64,000 bases of DNA from positions 13,906,775-13,970,774 of the forward strand of contig NC_135717.1 of NCBI RefSeq assembly GCF_964656455.1. Direction: 5' to 3'. This DNA is from Halichoerus grypus (taxonomy: Eukaryota > Chordata > Mammalia > Carnivora > Phocidae). The notes under the pieces were generated by a model. It was not told the DNA's origin, made no database searches, and was given only the letters and a program-made list of their open reading frames with translations. The position numbers and the translations under genes are program-made. Below are positions 45,439-56,204 of this stretch, in pieces (positions within the stretch are counted from its first letter, which is position 1; every line of letters starts with the position of its first letter).

Positions 45439-45579
45439 TTGGGGCGCCTGGGTGGCTCAGTCTGTGAAGCGTCCCACTTTTGATCTCAGCCTCATGGAAA
45501 AGGTTGGGAATTATTCTATCTCTGGGGCATGAGCTCAAGGCCCACCCTGGGGGTGGAGCCAACTTTAAAAAAGGACAAA
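45439..45579 (+). mobile_element. CanSINE, sense, with an internal L1-derived segment
   Basis: It starts ggggcgcctgggtggctcag, reaches cttttgatctcag, and then reads gcctcatggaaaaggttggg aattattct (45489-45517), which is not SINE sequence. SINE sequence resumes with ggcatgagctcaaggcccac and ends ctttaaaaaaggacaaa. Target-site duplications aatgggagggttgag (45424-45438) and aatgggagggtgag (45580-45593) bracket the whole unit. The 29-nt insert is identical to 51341-51369. Confidence 0.93.
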
Positions 45580-45593
45580 AATGGGAGGGTGAG

Positions 45594-46255
45594 CTTTATA
45601 AACTAGAGCGGCCCAGAGGGCCAGTAGGGTTGTCAGGCACAAAGGTTGGCAAAGATCCTGAATTCGCCTGCACCACTGGCTGAGGTCCCTTGTGCTTCTC
45701 TGAAGATGGGCATGGCCCTGGCCTTGAAGGAAGGAGCCTCTCGATGGGCAGGGCAGAAGTCGTCCGTACATGAAGGCGCCCACACCTGCCACCTCCATCC
45801 ATCATGTTCCATCCCTCAGCCTTGCTGTAGCCTCTGGGGCTGTGTCTTGGTGATGGTTTCTGTCCTGCAGCCGGATCCACACCCCTGCCTTAGGGACTAA
45901 GACCCAGAGATGCCCGTTGAGCTTCTGCCTTACGCAGTCAGCCTCCTGGGGCACCTGGTGTTGCTACTTGCATGCCTACCCCCTTACCTGCTTCGATGCC
46001 TTGTCCCACGTCCGTCGGGGATCCCGGTGAGGGTTTCACTAATGCTTTGCTGGAAGTTAAGAGAGGGTTTTGTGGAAAGCTCTAGAGGAGGCTCAGTCCT
46101 CATAAGGGTTTTTGGAGCCTGGGGCTGGCGATTTCTATTGTTCTCATTTGATTACCTGTGTGTCTGGTGCAGGGGTGTTACGAAGGTTCAAGAAAGCTGT
46201 TCTGATGTTTTCCTCAATCATTTAGATAGTGCTTACTGGCGCCCAAAACCCCACA
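45594..46255. other. intergenic, nothing recognised
   Basis: No repeat family or exon is evident. The open frame at 45910-46260 has no recognisable domain. Confidence 0.45.
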
Positions 46256-46257
46256 GC

Positions 46258-46440
46258 TAACTCAACAGTTCTCCAAGGGCGGCCCCAGGAGCAGCAGCCT
46301 CAGAAGCTTCTGGAAGCTTGTTAGAAATGCAAATTCTCGGGGTGCCTCCCAGGCCCACGGCCTCAGAGACTCTGGAGTGGGCCCAGAGAGCTAGGGTCTA
46401 ACAAGCCCTCCAGCATCTCCATTTCGAGAACCACTGAGCC
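46258..46440 (-). mobile_element. hAT-Charlie MITE (MER5/MER20 type)
   Basis: cagttctccaagggcggccc, ttgttagaaatgcaaattct, cggggtgcctcccaggccca, ggtctaacaagccctccagc and the terminal inverted-repeat end cgagaaccactga are in order. Confidence 0.85.
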
Positions 46441-46524
46441 AGCCACTCCGCGTCCTTCTTCGCGATGTGCAAATCCCCTTCAGTGAGGGTGGGAGGTGAG
46501 TCCTAGTGCTCACTGTGGACCCGT

Positions 46525-46552
46525 GCGGGGGAGGGCGGGGGGGGGGGCGGCT
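46525..46552 (+). repeat. G-run / G-quadruplex motif
   Basis: Reads gcgggggagggcgggg, immediately followed by further G to 46548. This gives four G-tracts of at least three with 1-nt loops on the + strand. Confidence 0.8.
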
Positions 46553-46789
46553 CATCGAGGACAGTGACACGGGGGGTCCAGGAGCGGGCAACAACACAAG
46601 CCATACACGCTCTCTACTGAGGTAAGCCAGGCAGGAACTGTGAGCTCCATGTGACAGATGGGGAAACTAAGGCCAGAGAGCGAGAGAGCGAGAGAGATCC
46701 AGGCCAGGGTCTGGGTGCAGGAGGCTGGCTGGAAGCAGAATTAGGTGAGGTGGCACGTGTCGGGTGCTCACAGCAGGCCTGCAGGCCGG

Positions 46790-47400
46790 GTGGCGGGTCC
46801 CAGGGCCCAAGCGTGCACCCAGCCTGGTGGCGGCCCTGGGTGGGAAGGCGCGGGGGAGGGGGGCGGGGCGGGGGCGGCTCCTGGCCTTGGCAGGCGCAGG
46901 TGTGAGGGCCCAGGGTCTCACTCCGCTACGCTGGGCGGCAGCAGAGCCTAGCCAAATGTCACCTTTCTTTGTTTTCGGCTGCAAAATTGTCAGAGCAGAT
47001 CCCTGGTGTCATACCTGCTGCCTCCCTCAGCCGATCTCACTCCACCTGGAATTCTGATCATTTTTAAAAGGAAAAATGCTAAGTATTATTTAATAAAAGC
47101 ATAATCTTTCCCAGCACAGGGCCCAAGGGGGTGCAACCCAGCAGCAGCAGCAGGAGCAATGACAACAGCCCTGCAGTGATGGGCTAGGCCTCGGGGTAGG
47201 GGGTGAAGACGCTGGGCTCGCTGCCCAGCCCCGACGGCGCGGGCTCGGGGCGGGGTGTGTCCCCGCGGGGCAGGCGGTGGGCGGCCCGAGTCCCGCGGGG
47301 CGGCGGCCGCAGAGAGCAGTCATCGCCGCTAGAGGGCGCCCGGCGGCCGTCGCCGGAGGATCCGCGCAAGCGGCTGAGATCGATGAGTCCTGCGCTCTGC
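46790..47400. promoter_or_regulatory. candidate CpG island with GC boxes
   Basis: A CpG-dense block in CpG-poor DNA. The left part has GC boxes and a quadruplex motif (ggggcggggcgggggcggct near 46860-46880). The right part (47180-47385) is rich in CpG, with cgcgggctcggggcggggtg, gcggggcggcggccgcagag and ggcggccgtcgccggaggat. The part between (46930-47180) is ordinary sequence, so these could be two smaller islands. No transcription unit or exon is evident nearby, so it is either an orphan island or the promoter of an unrecognised transcript. Confidence 0.55.
47326..47340 (+). promoter_or_regulatory. candidate CTCF-binding motif
   Basis: CCGCTAGAGGGCGCC fits the 15-nt CTCF core CCASYAGRKGGCRSY at 14 positions (G instead of A at position 3). 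It lies in the CpG island and 70 bp before a GC-rich minisatellite. Confidence 0.6.
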
Positions 47401-47409
47401 GGAGGACCT

Positions 47410-47817
47410 CACTGCCCACCGCCCTACCCTGCCCTGTCCCCCCCACCCCGTCGAAGACTTCACTGCCCACTGCCCTGCCCTGACCTTCCCCCCCATGCCG
47501 GCGAAGACTTCACTGCCCACCGCCCTACCCTGCCCTGTCCCCCCCACCCCGTCGAAGACTTCACTGCCCACTGCCCTGCCCTGACCTTCCCCCCCATGCC
47601 GGCGAAGACTTCACTGCCCACTGCCCTGCCCTGCCCTGTCCGCCCCCATCCCCGTCGAAGACTTCACTGCCCACTGCCCTGCCCTGCCCTGTCCCCCCCA
47701 CCCCGTCGAAGACTTCACTGCCCACTGCCCTGCCCTGCCCTGTCCTGTCCCCCACCCCCTTTGAGGACCTCACTGCCCACTGCCCTGCCCTGCCCTGTCC
47801 CGCCCCCTCCCCCGTTG
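47410..47817 (+). repeat. ~50-bp GC-rich minisatellite, about 8 units
   Basis: Units begin cactgcccac and end in a gaagactt type block, with lengths of 51, 50, 51, 50, 53, 51, 55 and about 47. Units 1+2 (47410-47510) and 3+4 (47511-47611) are identical over 101 nt. Runs of seven C occur in several units, so the complementary strand has regularly spaced G-runs. A long open frame on the + strand (47203-48021) crosses the array, but the unit length is not a multiple of three, so each unit is read in a shifting frame. I do not regard it as coding. Confidence 0.97.
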
Positions 47818-48860
47818 GCCCTCGCTCTCTGGGCCACTCCAGCCAACCCAGCTCAGCCCCTTCCGTGGTCCCCGGCACCCACCGCTCGGATGCCTCCTCC
47901 ATGCCACCCTCCATGCCACACTCCCGGGCATTTCTTCCAGACTCGGCTTGGTCCCAGGGGCTCCATGCTGGGGTCTGGCCATCTGCCTGATTCTCTGCCC
48001 ACCGCGGGTTTCCACCTTTAGGGAGGACCTGGGAACACTGGGGACCCGCGACCGGCAGGGTGGCTCAGAGAAGCGTATTCCCCCGGGGTCCTGATGTGCC
48101 CAGGTTGCTGGTGTGGGCAGAAGTCCGTCCTCCAATAGAAGGAGCGCCGCCGCCAGCCTGAGCCTGCCCTCCACCCTGTGGCTAACCGGGAAAGCAACTG
48201 TCACGCCAGGAGGATCAACCCCTCCAGGCCAGCGTCCTCCTTAACTCCTAGGCAGGAAGCCAAAGAGGGGCAGCTGGCAGAGGACCCCCAGGGGCAGGAG
48301 CCTGGAACACCACCAGCCCTGAGAAGGGCCTGCTGCGTAACCCCGGGCAGGTCCCTCTGTCCTTCTGCGCTGCATACCTCATCTGCAAAGTCCTCACTTT
48401 AGGACATGATTTGCTGGGTGGCTGGGGGAAAAAACTCTATGAAGGCAAGTTTCATTCGATAACGGCCATCTAGGGGAAAGGGGAAGGTAGAAAAGAGGAA
48501 GCAAGGGAGAAAAGAAGCCTTGTGCCCCCAAACCCCAATGCTCGCCAGGACCCTGTGGACAAAACAGTGACTCTGGGGGCTGTTCTCCTTGGTGTCAATC
48601 TGGCGCTTTGCTACCTGTCCCACCCCAGAACCTCTCACCTGCCTCTCCCATCCACCCCGTTCTTCTCGATTCCCCTTCCTCAATACCATGTTCTCAGAGC
48701 TTCCAGAGATAGCTTTGATGGAGGAGGGAACAGAGTGACCCTGGGCACCCCTCCAGCCTTGGTCTCTGACACAGACTCCCCAAGCCTCAGTTTGCCATCT
48801 GCCAAAAGAGGCTCCCATGATTTTTAACATTCCTTTCTGCTGACTTGCAAGTAGTCAAGT
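47818..48860. other. intergenic, no firmly recognised element
   Basis: GC-rich on the left. MIR-like scraps at 48340-48400 (aaccccgggcaggtccctct) and 48775-48820 (caagcctcagtttgccatct) are too short to define. No exon was recognised. Confidence 0.4.
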
Positions 48861-48864
48861 AGTG

Positions 48865-49045
48865 CAGGTTCTCAATCCTCCCTAGTTCCGTCTACAACTG
48901 CCTGGGGAGCTTTAAAATATTATGGTCTGGGCACTCTTCCCCCTCCCCATTCTGATGTAATTGGTCTGCGGTAGAGCACTGCATCAGTATTTTTTCAAAG
49001 TTCCCCAGATAATTAGAATGTGCAGCAGAGTTGGGAACCTCTGGC
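48865..49045 (+). mobile_element. hAT-Charlie MITE (MER5/MER20 type)
   Basis: gcaggttctcaatcctccct, tgcctggggagctttaaaat, attctgatgtaattggtctg, aaagttccccagataattag and aatgtgcagcagagttggga span both inverted ends. Confidence 0.85.
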
Positions 49046-49720
49046 ATCTAATTCCTGCTAAGAAATATTTGCATTCTCATAGGAGACTTCTGGAAGCTGA
49101 AAAGTCCCCACTCAACTTATATCTAATAGTGGAATAACAATTGTGGTCGCAGGCATGGAGTGATATTTGGGGGCAGCCCCCCTCGAAGACTTATGAGCCT
49201 GTCGAGCCCCGCTTGGATCATAGGCATGGCAAGCAGAGGGGCTTCTTTCTCTCTCCGTCCTGGCTCTATCCCCCTTTCCCTCTGCTTCTCCTCTCCCCTC
49301 TTTGCCCACCGCCCCCCGCCAATCTGGTGGCAGTTGTTTTGACTGATTGATAGCAGCTTCTGCCACCTGGAATGGCTTTCCCTTCAGCCTCTCTCCCCAG
49401 TTTCCATGTTGTTTTGAGAACCTTCCTTCTCCAGGACAATGTCCCTCTTCACCCTCCACAGGAATGAACTCATTCCCTCCACAGGTCCACAGCCTGAGCT
49501 GGCTGGCAATCAGAACCCTACCGCTAAGGGTTAGGAGTTTGGGCTGGAGGGCCCAAGGGAGGGGGTGATCTCTAACAGTGACATTCCCTGGGCTACATTT
49601 TGAGCAAACTCATCAACATCCTCATTGCCTGGATTCAGACCATTCTGGGAAGTGAGATTCTGTACCTTTCAGATTGCTGGGAGAAGCGCTGAGGAAAAAG
49701 GTAGGGCTGGGACTTGGGGG
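49046..49720. other. intergenic, nothing recognised
   Basis: No repeat family or exon is evident. Confidence 0.45.
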
Positions 49721-49724
49721 ACTT

Positions 49725-49820
49725 GGTTCATGTCCCAGTTCTGCCATTAACTACTTGGTACATGACCTTGAGCTTGGTACATGACCTTGAGCCTGTGAAA
49801 TGGGATACTACTAACCTTTT
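49725..49820 (+). mobile_element. MIR SINE fragment with an internal 19-nt tandem duplication
   Basis: Reads cagttctgccattaactact, then cttggtacatgaccttgag twice in tandem (49754-49772 and 49773-49791), then cctgtgaaatgggatactac taacc. The single-copy form would follow the MIR core. Confidence 0.75.
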
Positions 49821-50625
49821 CGATGATGCCTGTCTATGACTTCTGTGACTCTCTGCGGCACATCCTGGATCCGGAGAGAGCAAAATGGCCTTATGACAAA
49901 AAACAGGAGCCAGTTGAAATTTATTCCATAATTGCTTGAGCACCTCCTACGCTCAAGACACCTGTCATAAGTGCCAGGAATACAGCAGTAAACTCAATAA
50001 ATCCCTTCCCTCATGGAAGGAAGCTTGGCATTGGGTTTGGGGGCCTCCAGTTGCACCTTTTAAGTCCTGGCAGGGGGAGACATGGTAGGAGCCCCAGCAG
50101 TAAGATTCTGTGGAGCCCACAGAATAGGTAGGGGGGAGGTGCCCTGTCGTAGCTTGTGGTTGAGGCAACTGAACTACTGGCAGGAGCTCCAAGCTGTAGA
50201 GACATTGAGGAAAGGGCCTGCAAGCCCAGAAACCCCATTGAACCAAGAAAACTGCTACCAAAGTTGTGATCCTCCAGTCTTGCTAAAGTCTAGTTGCTTT
50301 TTCTGTAGATTTTATTAGATTTTCCATGTAGATAATCATGTCTTTTGCAAATAAAGACATCTTTCTTTTTTCCTTTCTAATCTGGATGTATTTTATGTCT
50401 TTTTCTTCCCAAATTGCACTGGCTAAAGCCTCTGATACAAGACTGAACAGAAATGGTGAGAATGAACATCTTTGTCTGGTTCCTGATCTTAGCAAAAAAG
50501 CATTCTGTCTGATACTATTATGTCTCAATATTAGCTGTAGGTTTTTGTAACTACTTTTTATCAGATTGAAAAGGTTTCCATATATTTCTACTTTGCCAAA
50601 AGTCTTTATCAAGAATGGATTTGGG

Positions 50626-50823
50626 GAGGTGCCTGGGTGGCTCAGTTGTTAAGCATCTGCCTTCAGCTCAGGTCATGGTCCCAGGGTCCTGGGATCGAGC
50701 TCCGCATCAGGCTCCCTACTCAGTGGGAATCCTATTTCTCCCTCTCCCACTCCCCCTGCTTGTGTTCCCTCCTTGCTGTGTTTCTCTCTGTCAAATAAAT
50801 AAATAAAACCTTTAAAAAAAAAA
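50626..50823 (+). mobile_element. CanSINE, sense, perfect 15-bp target-site duplication
   Basis: gaggtgcctgggtggctcag, gcatctgccttcagctcagg, ggtcctgggatcgagctccg, a TC-rich part and the tail aaataaataaaaccttt. aagaatggatttggg is identical at 50611-50625 and 50824-50838. Confidence 0.97.
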
Positions 50824-50854
50824 AAGAATGGATTTGGGTTTTTGTCACATGATT

Positions 50855-51060
50855 TTTCTTTTTTTTCATTATTATGTTATGTTAATCACCATACATTACA
50901 TCATTAGTTTTTGATGTAGTGTTCCATGATTCATTGTTTGCGTATAATACCCAGTGCTCCATGCAGAACGTGCCCTCTTTAATACCCATCACCAGGCTAA
51001 CCCATCCCCCCACCCCCTCCCCTCTAGAACCCAGTATGGAGGTTCCTCAAAAAGTTGGAA
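50855..51060 (-). mobile_element. short L1 insertion with inverted 5' end (twin priming)
   Basis: The left end is T-rich, followed by antisense L1 3' UTR (gttaatcaccatacattaca, tgatgtagtgttccatgatt, taatacccatcaccaggcta) up to about 51027. Then 51029-51057 reads agtatggaggttcctcaaaa agttgg, which is sense-strand L1 ORF2 sequence (compare 40613-40638). tgtcacatgatt is identical at 50843-50854 and 51061-51072. Together these are the marks of a 5'-inverted L1. Confidence 0.9.
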
Positions 51061-52357
51061 TGTCACATGATTGTTCTGCATCTATTGAAATCATTATATG
51101 CTTTTCTTTTTTAGTTTGTAATTATGATGATTTTACATGGATTGATTTTCAAATGATAAATCAAGCTTGCATTTCTGGGATAAACCCCTGCTGGTTATGA
51201 TGTGTTATTTTTCATATGTTATCGGATTTTATTTCCTAATGTTTCATTAAAATTTTTTTGCCTATAAGTTAATGAGGGATATTGGTTTGTCATTTTGTTT
51301 TTTAATATCCTCTTCTGGTTTTAGTGTTGGGGTAATTCTGGCCTCATGGAAAAGGTTGGGAATTATTCTCTCCTTTTCCATTTTCTAGAAAAGTTTGTGT
51401 AGGTTTGGTATTAACGCTTCTTTAAATGTTTGGTAAAATTTACTACTGAAGCCATTCGGGGCTGGAGTTTCCTTGTTGGGAAGATTTTTAACTAAAAACT
51501 TACCCTTCTTTAATACCTATTAAAATCTGTACTGATAATCACTTTTTCATTCCTGATATTGGCAATCTGTGTCTTCTTTCTTCTTTTCCTTCTTAGTCTG
51601 ACTAGAAGTTTGTCAGTTTTATTAATCTTCTCCAAAAACCAGCTTTCTGTTTCATTTATTTCCTCTACCATTTTTCTGTTTTCTTTTTCATTCATTTTCC
51701 TGCTTGATCTTTATTATTTTCTTCTGCTTCAAGGACCACTTTATATTTCTTATAGAGTATGTCTGCTGGTGACAAATTCATTCAGCTTTTGTATGTCTGA
51801 AAACTCTTTATTTTGTCTTTGTCTTTGAAGGATATTTTCACTGCATAAAAAATTCCAGGTGAGCAGATCTTTCTATTCAGCATTTTAAATATATTTCTTC
51901 AAGCATTTCTACACTGCTTCCCACTTCCCGATATCTGCAATTATTCTTATTTTGATTCTTTGTACATAATATCTTTTCCCCCCCGGATGCTTAAATCTCT
52001 TTATCACTAGATTTAAGCAACATAGTATAATACTCTTTGTTTCGTGTGTCTGGAGTTCATTGAACTTCTTGGATCTATGGTTTATAGTTTTCGTCAAATT
52101 TGGGAAAGTATTACACATTATTTCTTCAAATACAATTTTCTATTGGATGACCAATATTGTGAATTTTACCTTGTTAGTTTTTGGATATTTTTGTATTACT
52201 AACAAAATTTTTGAACTTTGTTCTGGAATACACTTGAGTTAGCCTAAAAGAGTTAACATTTTGATATTGCTTTTAAGTTTTGTTAGGTGGGACCAAATCA
52301 GCATCTTAGTCTAGGGTTAACTTTTCCCCACTGGTGAGGCAAAACCCTGCTTAGTAC

Positions 52358-52801
52358 TTTTTTTGGGTTGAATAATGTCCCCCTTCCCAAAATTCATGTC
52401 ACCTGGAAATTCAGAATATGACGTTATTTGGAAATAGAGCCTTGGCAGATGTAATTCATTAAGATGAGGTCATACTGACTTAGGGTGGGCCCTGACTCCA
52501 ACGACTGGTTTCTTTATAAGAAGAGGAAGCAGACAGACACAGGAATGACGGCCATGTGAAGATAGAGGGATAAACTGGAGTCATGCAGCTGCAAGCCAAG
52601 GATTGCCAAGGAGTTCTGGTGGGACCAGAAGCTAGAAAGAGACAAGGAGCATTTTCCCCTCGGGCCTTCAGAGGGAGCATGGCCCCACCAACATCGTCAC
52701 TTAAGACTTCCATCCTCTGGGGCTGTGAGGGAATAAATTTCTGCTGTATTAAGCCACCCAGTTTGTGATCATTTGTTACAGCAGTCCTAAAAAACTAATT
52801 C
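52358..52801 (+). mobile_element. solitary MaLR-type LTR
   Basis: About 444 bp: gggttgaataatgtccccct, aaattcatgtcacctggaaa, atttggaaatagagccttgg, taagatgaggtcatactgac, tctttataagaagaggaagc, agggaataaatttctgctgt and taagccacccagtttgtgat, ending ctaattc. The order is that of MLT/MST-like LTRs (ERVL-MaLR). A 5-bp agtac flanks it at 52353-52357 and 52802-52806, the expected length for this class. No internal region is present. Confidence 0.75.
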
Positions 52802-52806
52802 AGTAC

Positions 52807-53800
52807 TTGAATTGATGTTCATAATTGGTGATTTATGAGGTTTCTACCCTAGATGTTGGGAACAGGCATTATTTGAGGATTTGACTCCCAGAATCTGATA
52901 GTGTCCTTAAAGACGTTTGATGATCAGCAACTGGATCCTGCAGGAAATGCTCTGCAGGCTCTCAGAGTCCTCTCTGTGTGGCTGTTTTCTCTTTGGTCCT
53001 CTGCCTGTGACCTGCAGCCACCCTGCCATCTACAAGTGCCCTGCTCCAAATTTTCAAGTCAGGAAGCTCACGAGGCTCTGTCTGATGTCCAGTGTCTTAG
53101 AGCCAAGGTGTCCTTTTGTTTGATTTTGTGATGGTTTCATGGAGGATGATCAGTCCTAGTTACTCCATTTTGTCTCGTATATTTTTTGTTGATCTTAATG
53201 ATGAGCGTTTCCTCTCTCTAGTAGGGAGCTCATTTGTCATGTGGCTTTAAGATGTTTTTAAGTATATTTGTTATCTGCTTTTTATTATATAAATTTTAAG
53301 TACTATTGTCCTCTCTCCCATATCTTTAAAGTTTTTAGACATATAGAAATATTGAAAGAAATAGTGAAATGAATGCACATATATGCTTGATCTAAATTCA
53401 ATAATTAACATTTTCCCATCTTTGCTTTCTCTTTTCACCTCTCTCCTTCCCCCTCCCCAACTCTCTCCCCCAATGTGACTACTAACTCATAATTTTTTAT
53501 TCATGGTGTTAAAAGCCATCATAGTCTCTCTTCTCTTTTTGATGTTCAGATTGTTCCAGATTTGGCCAGTGGCATCCCTTCCTGCTGAACTCTGGTGCAT
53601 CTCCACTATTCTTTGAAATTTGCTTAATAAACTGGCACAACAATATGTCCTGGGTTCACTTTGTATTTTCCCAGCCCAGCCTCCAGAATCAACCTGGTTC
53701 CTTTTGGTGGCATTTAGAAACCAAACTCTGGTCACCAGGTGTCCTCATTTCTATAAGAACATCTTTTCTTCTATACCCTTTCGTGGAAAAAGTCAGGGGA
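52807..53800 (-). repeat. probable old L1-derived DNA, antisense, poorly resolved
   Basis: Parts such as gctctgtctgatgtccagtg and tttttgttgatcttaatgat, plus the context of L1 on both sides, suggest old L1 sequence. I cannot assign it with certainty, and open frames inside are short. Confidence 0.35.
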
Positions 53801-53804
53801 TATG

Positions 53805-53977
53805 GTTTTTTAAAAAATTGATTTATTAGAGGGGGAGGGAGAGGGAGAGAGAATCTTAAGCAGACTCTGCACTGAGTGCAAGCCCCACACAGGCTCAATC
53901 CTATGACCCGGAGATCATGACCTGAGCTGAAACCAAGAGTCAGATGCTTAACGGACTGTGACACCCAAGTGCCCCAA
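53805..53977 (-). mobile_element. CanSINE, antisense, with target-site duplication
   Basis: ttttaaaaaattgatttatt, gagatcatgacctgagctga and cggactgtgacacccaagtg. agtcaggggatatg (53791-53804) and agccaggggatatg (53978-53991) match at 13 of 14 positions. Confidence 0.95.
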
Positions 53978-54284
53978 AGCCAGGGGATATGTTAAAATGA
54001 AAAATCATGAGTTCATATTGACATGTCTGTTTCAAAATAATCATTACGGAGTTTCAGTCTACTATTACATCCTGCAATATTTTTAGATGTTTATATCTTT
54101 TTTGAAACAAGTATTACATTTTAAAAACACATTCTTAAATTTTTATTTCTATAATTCCAAGTTAGGAAAAATCTGCAAGTGTTTTCTCCTTTTATATAAA
54201 ATGAGGAGAAAAAGTGTCCTTTCTTAACATCTCCCCTTCCCATCTCTTCTTGGGTCTTCATTAATTTAATCTGAGAGTCACAGA

Positions 54285-54465
54285 GAATTAGATTTAAATC
54301 AAGGATCTGCTACTTGCATGATTTGTGTGACCTTGAGAATGATAGTTAAACTCTCTAAACCCCCATTGTTTTGACGACATACCGGGATTAATAATAAAAT
54401 CTGTTTCATATGGCGATTCTTAGGATTAAATGAGATTAAAAAATACTTAGTAAAGTGCTTATAGT
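54285..54465 (+). mobile_element. MIR SINE, sense
   Basis: caaggatctgctacttgcat, tttgtgtgaccttgagaatg, aaactctctaaacccccatt and ggattaaatgagattaaaaa are in MIR order. Confidence 0.8.
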
Positions 54466-55079
54466 AATCATTTTTAATGTTATTACATTTTTATTGCTCT
54501 CATTTTACTATATAGATCTCTTTCAGTTTGGGGGGTTGGGGCCACAGTTATTTAGCACCAGCTCCACTAAGCTCTCCTGGGCTTCATCACTGGTCCTTTT
54601 ATGCGACAAGGTCTTCATTTTTGAGGCAGATAAGTTTGAGTTCTCTCTCAGGTTGTTCATACACAACCTGATTGTTTTTAAGTGTACATTATTTCTGGTA
54701 CAGTAACCACTAGCTACATGTGGCTGTGTAAATTTCAATTTAGAAGAATTAAGTAAACTAAATCATCAGTTCTTCATTTGCACTAGCCACATTTTGAGTA
54801 CTTGGTAGCCACGTGATAGCCATGCGTGACTTGTGGTTTCTGTATTGGGCAGCACAGATAGAGAACATTCTCATCACAGAAAGGTCTACCAGACAGCGCT
54901 GATAGAGACAGCACTATATTGCTTTCTGATATCTAGAGGTTCTTAGAACAGCCCAATTTTATTTCGCTTTGGAGGTAAACCACCTCTTTTTTTATCATTT
55001 ATTTGTAGACATATAAGACTTTTTACTTTATCCTTGAAATTCAAAAAAGAGAAGTCCTTTCACTAGTTAGACTCTTCAG

Positions 55080-55800
55080 CACAGCAATTTTTTTTTCCAC
55101 TGCTTAATTTAATAAAAGTACGCCAGTGATATATGAATGTAATCATGGTGTTTTTTTATAAAATCTTCAACAAAAGTCAATATTTTCTAATTGAAATAAA
55201 ACATGAACTACAGAAGGGTATGGAGTTAAGAATTAAATCTCCTCCATTATCCCAACTCCTCTCCCCAGGGGGAATTACTGTTAATAATTTGGTATACATC
55301 CTTAGGCATGCTTTATATCAGTAGATACTCACAAATTAAAAGTGTATAATTGAGGTTTTTCCCATTAACTGGTTGATACAGCATTTATTGTTCTACAACT
55401 TAACAATATTTATTAGAAATCCTTTTGTGTCTGTACATAAATGATTATTTCTAAAGCTTGAGAAAATTGCCACAGAATGGGTACACCATCAAGTATTTAA
55501 TAATTACCCTACTGATGGACATTTGAATTTCAATTTTTTTTTTTTTGCTCTTCTGAAAAATGCCATGATGTGCATCTTCAACATGTACCTTTATGCCCAC
55601 TGAGTAGGACAGATGTCTAAAAGCCAGAAGTGGAGGTGCTGGTTGAATAATACATATATTTCAATTTTTCATAAGTACTGACAAATTGCCTTCCAAAAAA
55701 CCTTCTCCAGTTGATAGCTCTACCAACAATATATGAAGCTATCAATCACTGTCATTAACACCGATAGCATGACTTAACATTTATTTTTGGTAAATTATAT
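55080..55800 (-). mobile_element. old L1M 3' end, antisense
   Basis: tgttctacaacttaacaata, cctactgatggacatttgaa, gtactgacaaattgccttcc and gttgatagctctaccaacaa follow the antisense order of old L1M 3' regions. It is heavily diverged. Confidence 0.7.
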
Positions 55801-56204
55801 GGTAAAAATGAACTCCCACATTGTATTAATTGGGTGGGGCCAACTTACAAAGTCATTCTGTAAATAGTCCTTTACATTCTCTGCATATCGACCCAGCATG
55901 TACTCTGCACATGGAACTCAAGCTTAGGGTCTCTCCATGTCCATCCAGCAATGTACATTCTCTTCCCTGCAGCTTTCTCTCCAGCCTCTGGTGCTTGGAC
56001 ACCCCACCCCTGCCCCCACCGAGTTCATTTACCCACTAATATAACCTCCCTTCCATCTTCTGGACATTTGTCAAAACCACAGGGTCTCTGATGGCCTTTC
56101 TCTACCTCTGATGACATTTGACTAGGATTCTGAAAGTGGGAGGGGAGGGAGACATGGGTCCTCCATTTTAGTGATTAGTCATCAAGGTTCCTGTCTATAC
56201 AGGG

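Larger units (their letters stand above)
50284..52250 (-). mobile_element. L1 ORF2 fragment, antisense, hosting a CanSINE and a small L1
   Basis: The reverse strand encodes diverged LINE-1 reverse transcriptase sequence. An open stretch at 50283-50612 contains SFSPFLFSLVSEALASAIWE and MIIYMENLIKSTEKATRL. Further right come the complements of FHKTFNKLPI-type and endonuclease-proximal regions (ccttctggttttagtgttgg..., aatcttctccaaaaaccagc). The element is broken by stops and by the two insertions at 50626 and 50855. Confidence 0.85.

Noticed and set aside
47410..47817. Regular repeat array that might be mistaken for CRISPR
   Set aside because: The units are contiguous without unique spacers, and the organism is a mammal. 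It is a minisatellite.
47203..48021. 272-codon open frame with repeated RRRLHCPLPCP-like units
   Set aside because: It runs through a minisatellite whose unit length is about 50-51 bp, so each unit is read in a shifted frame. No domain, start context or splice pattern supports a gene.
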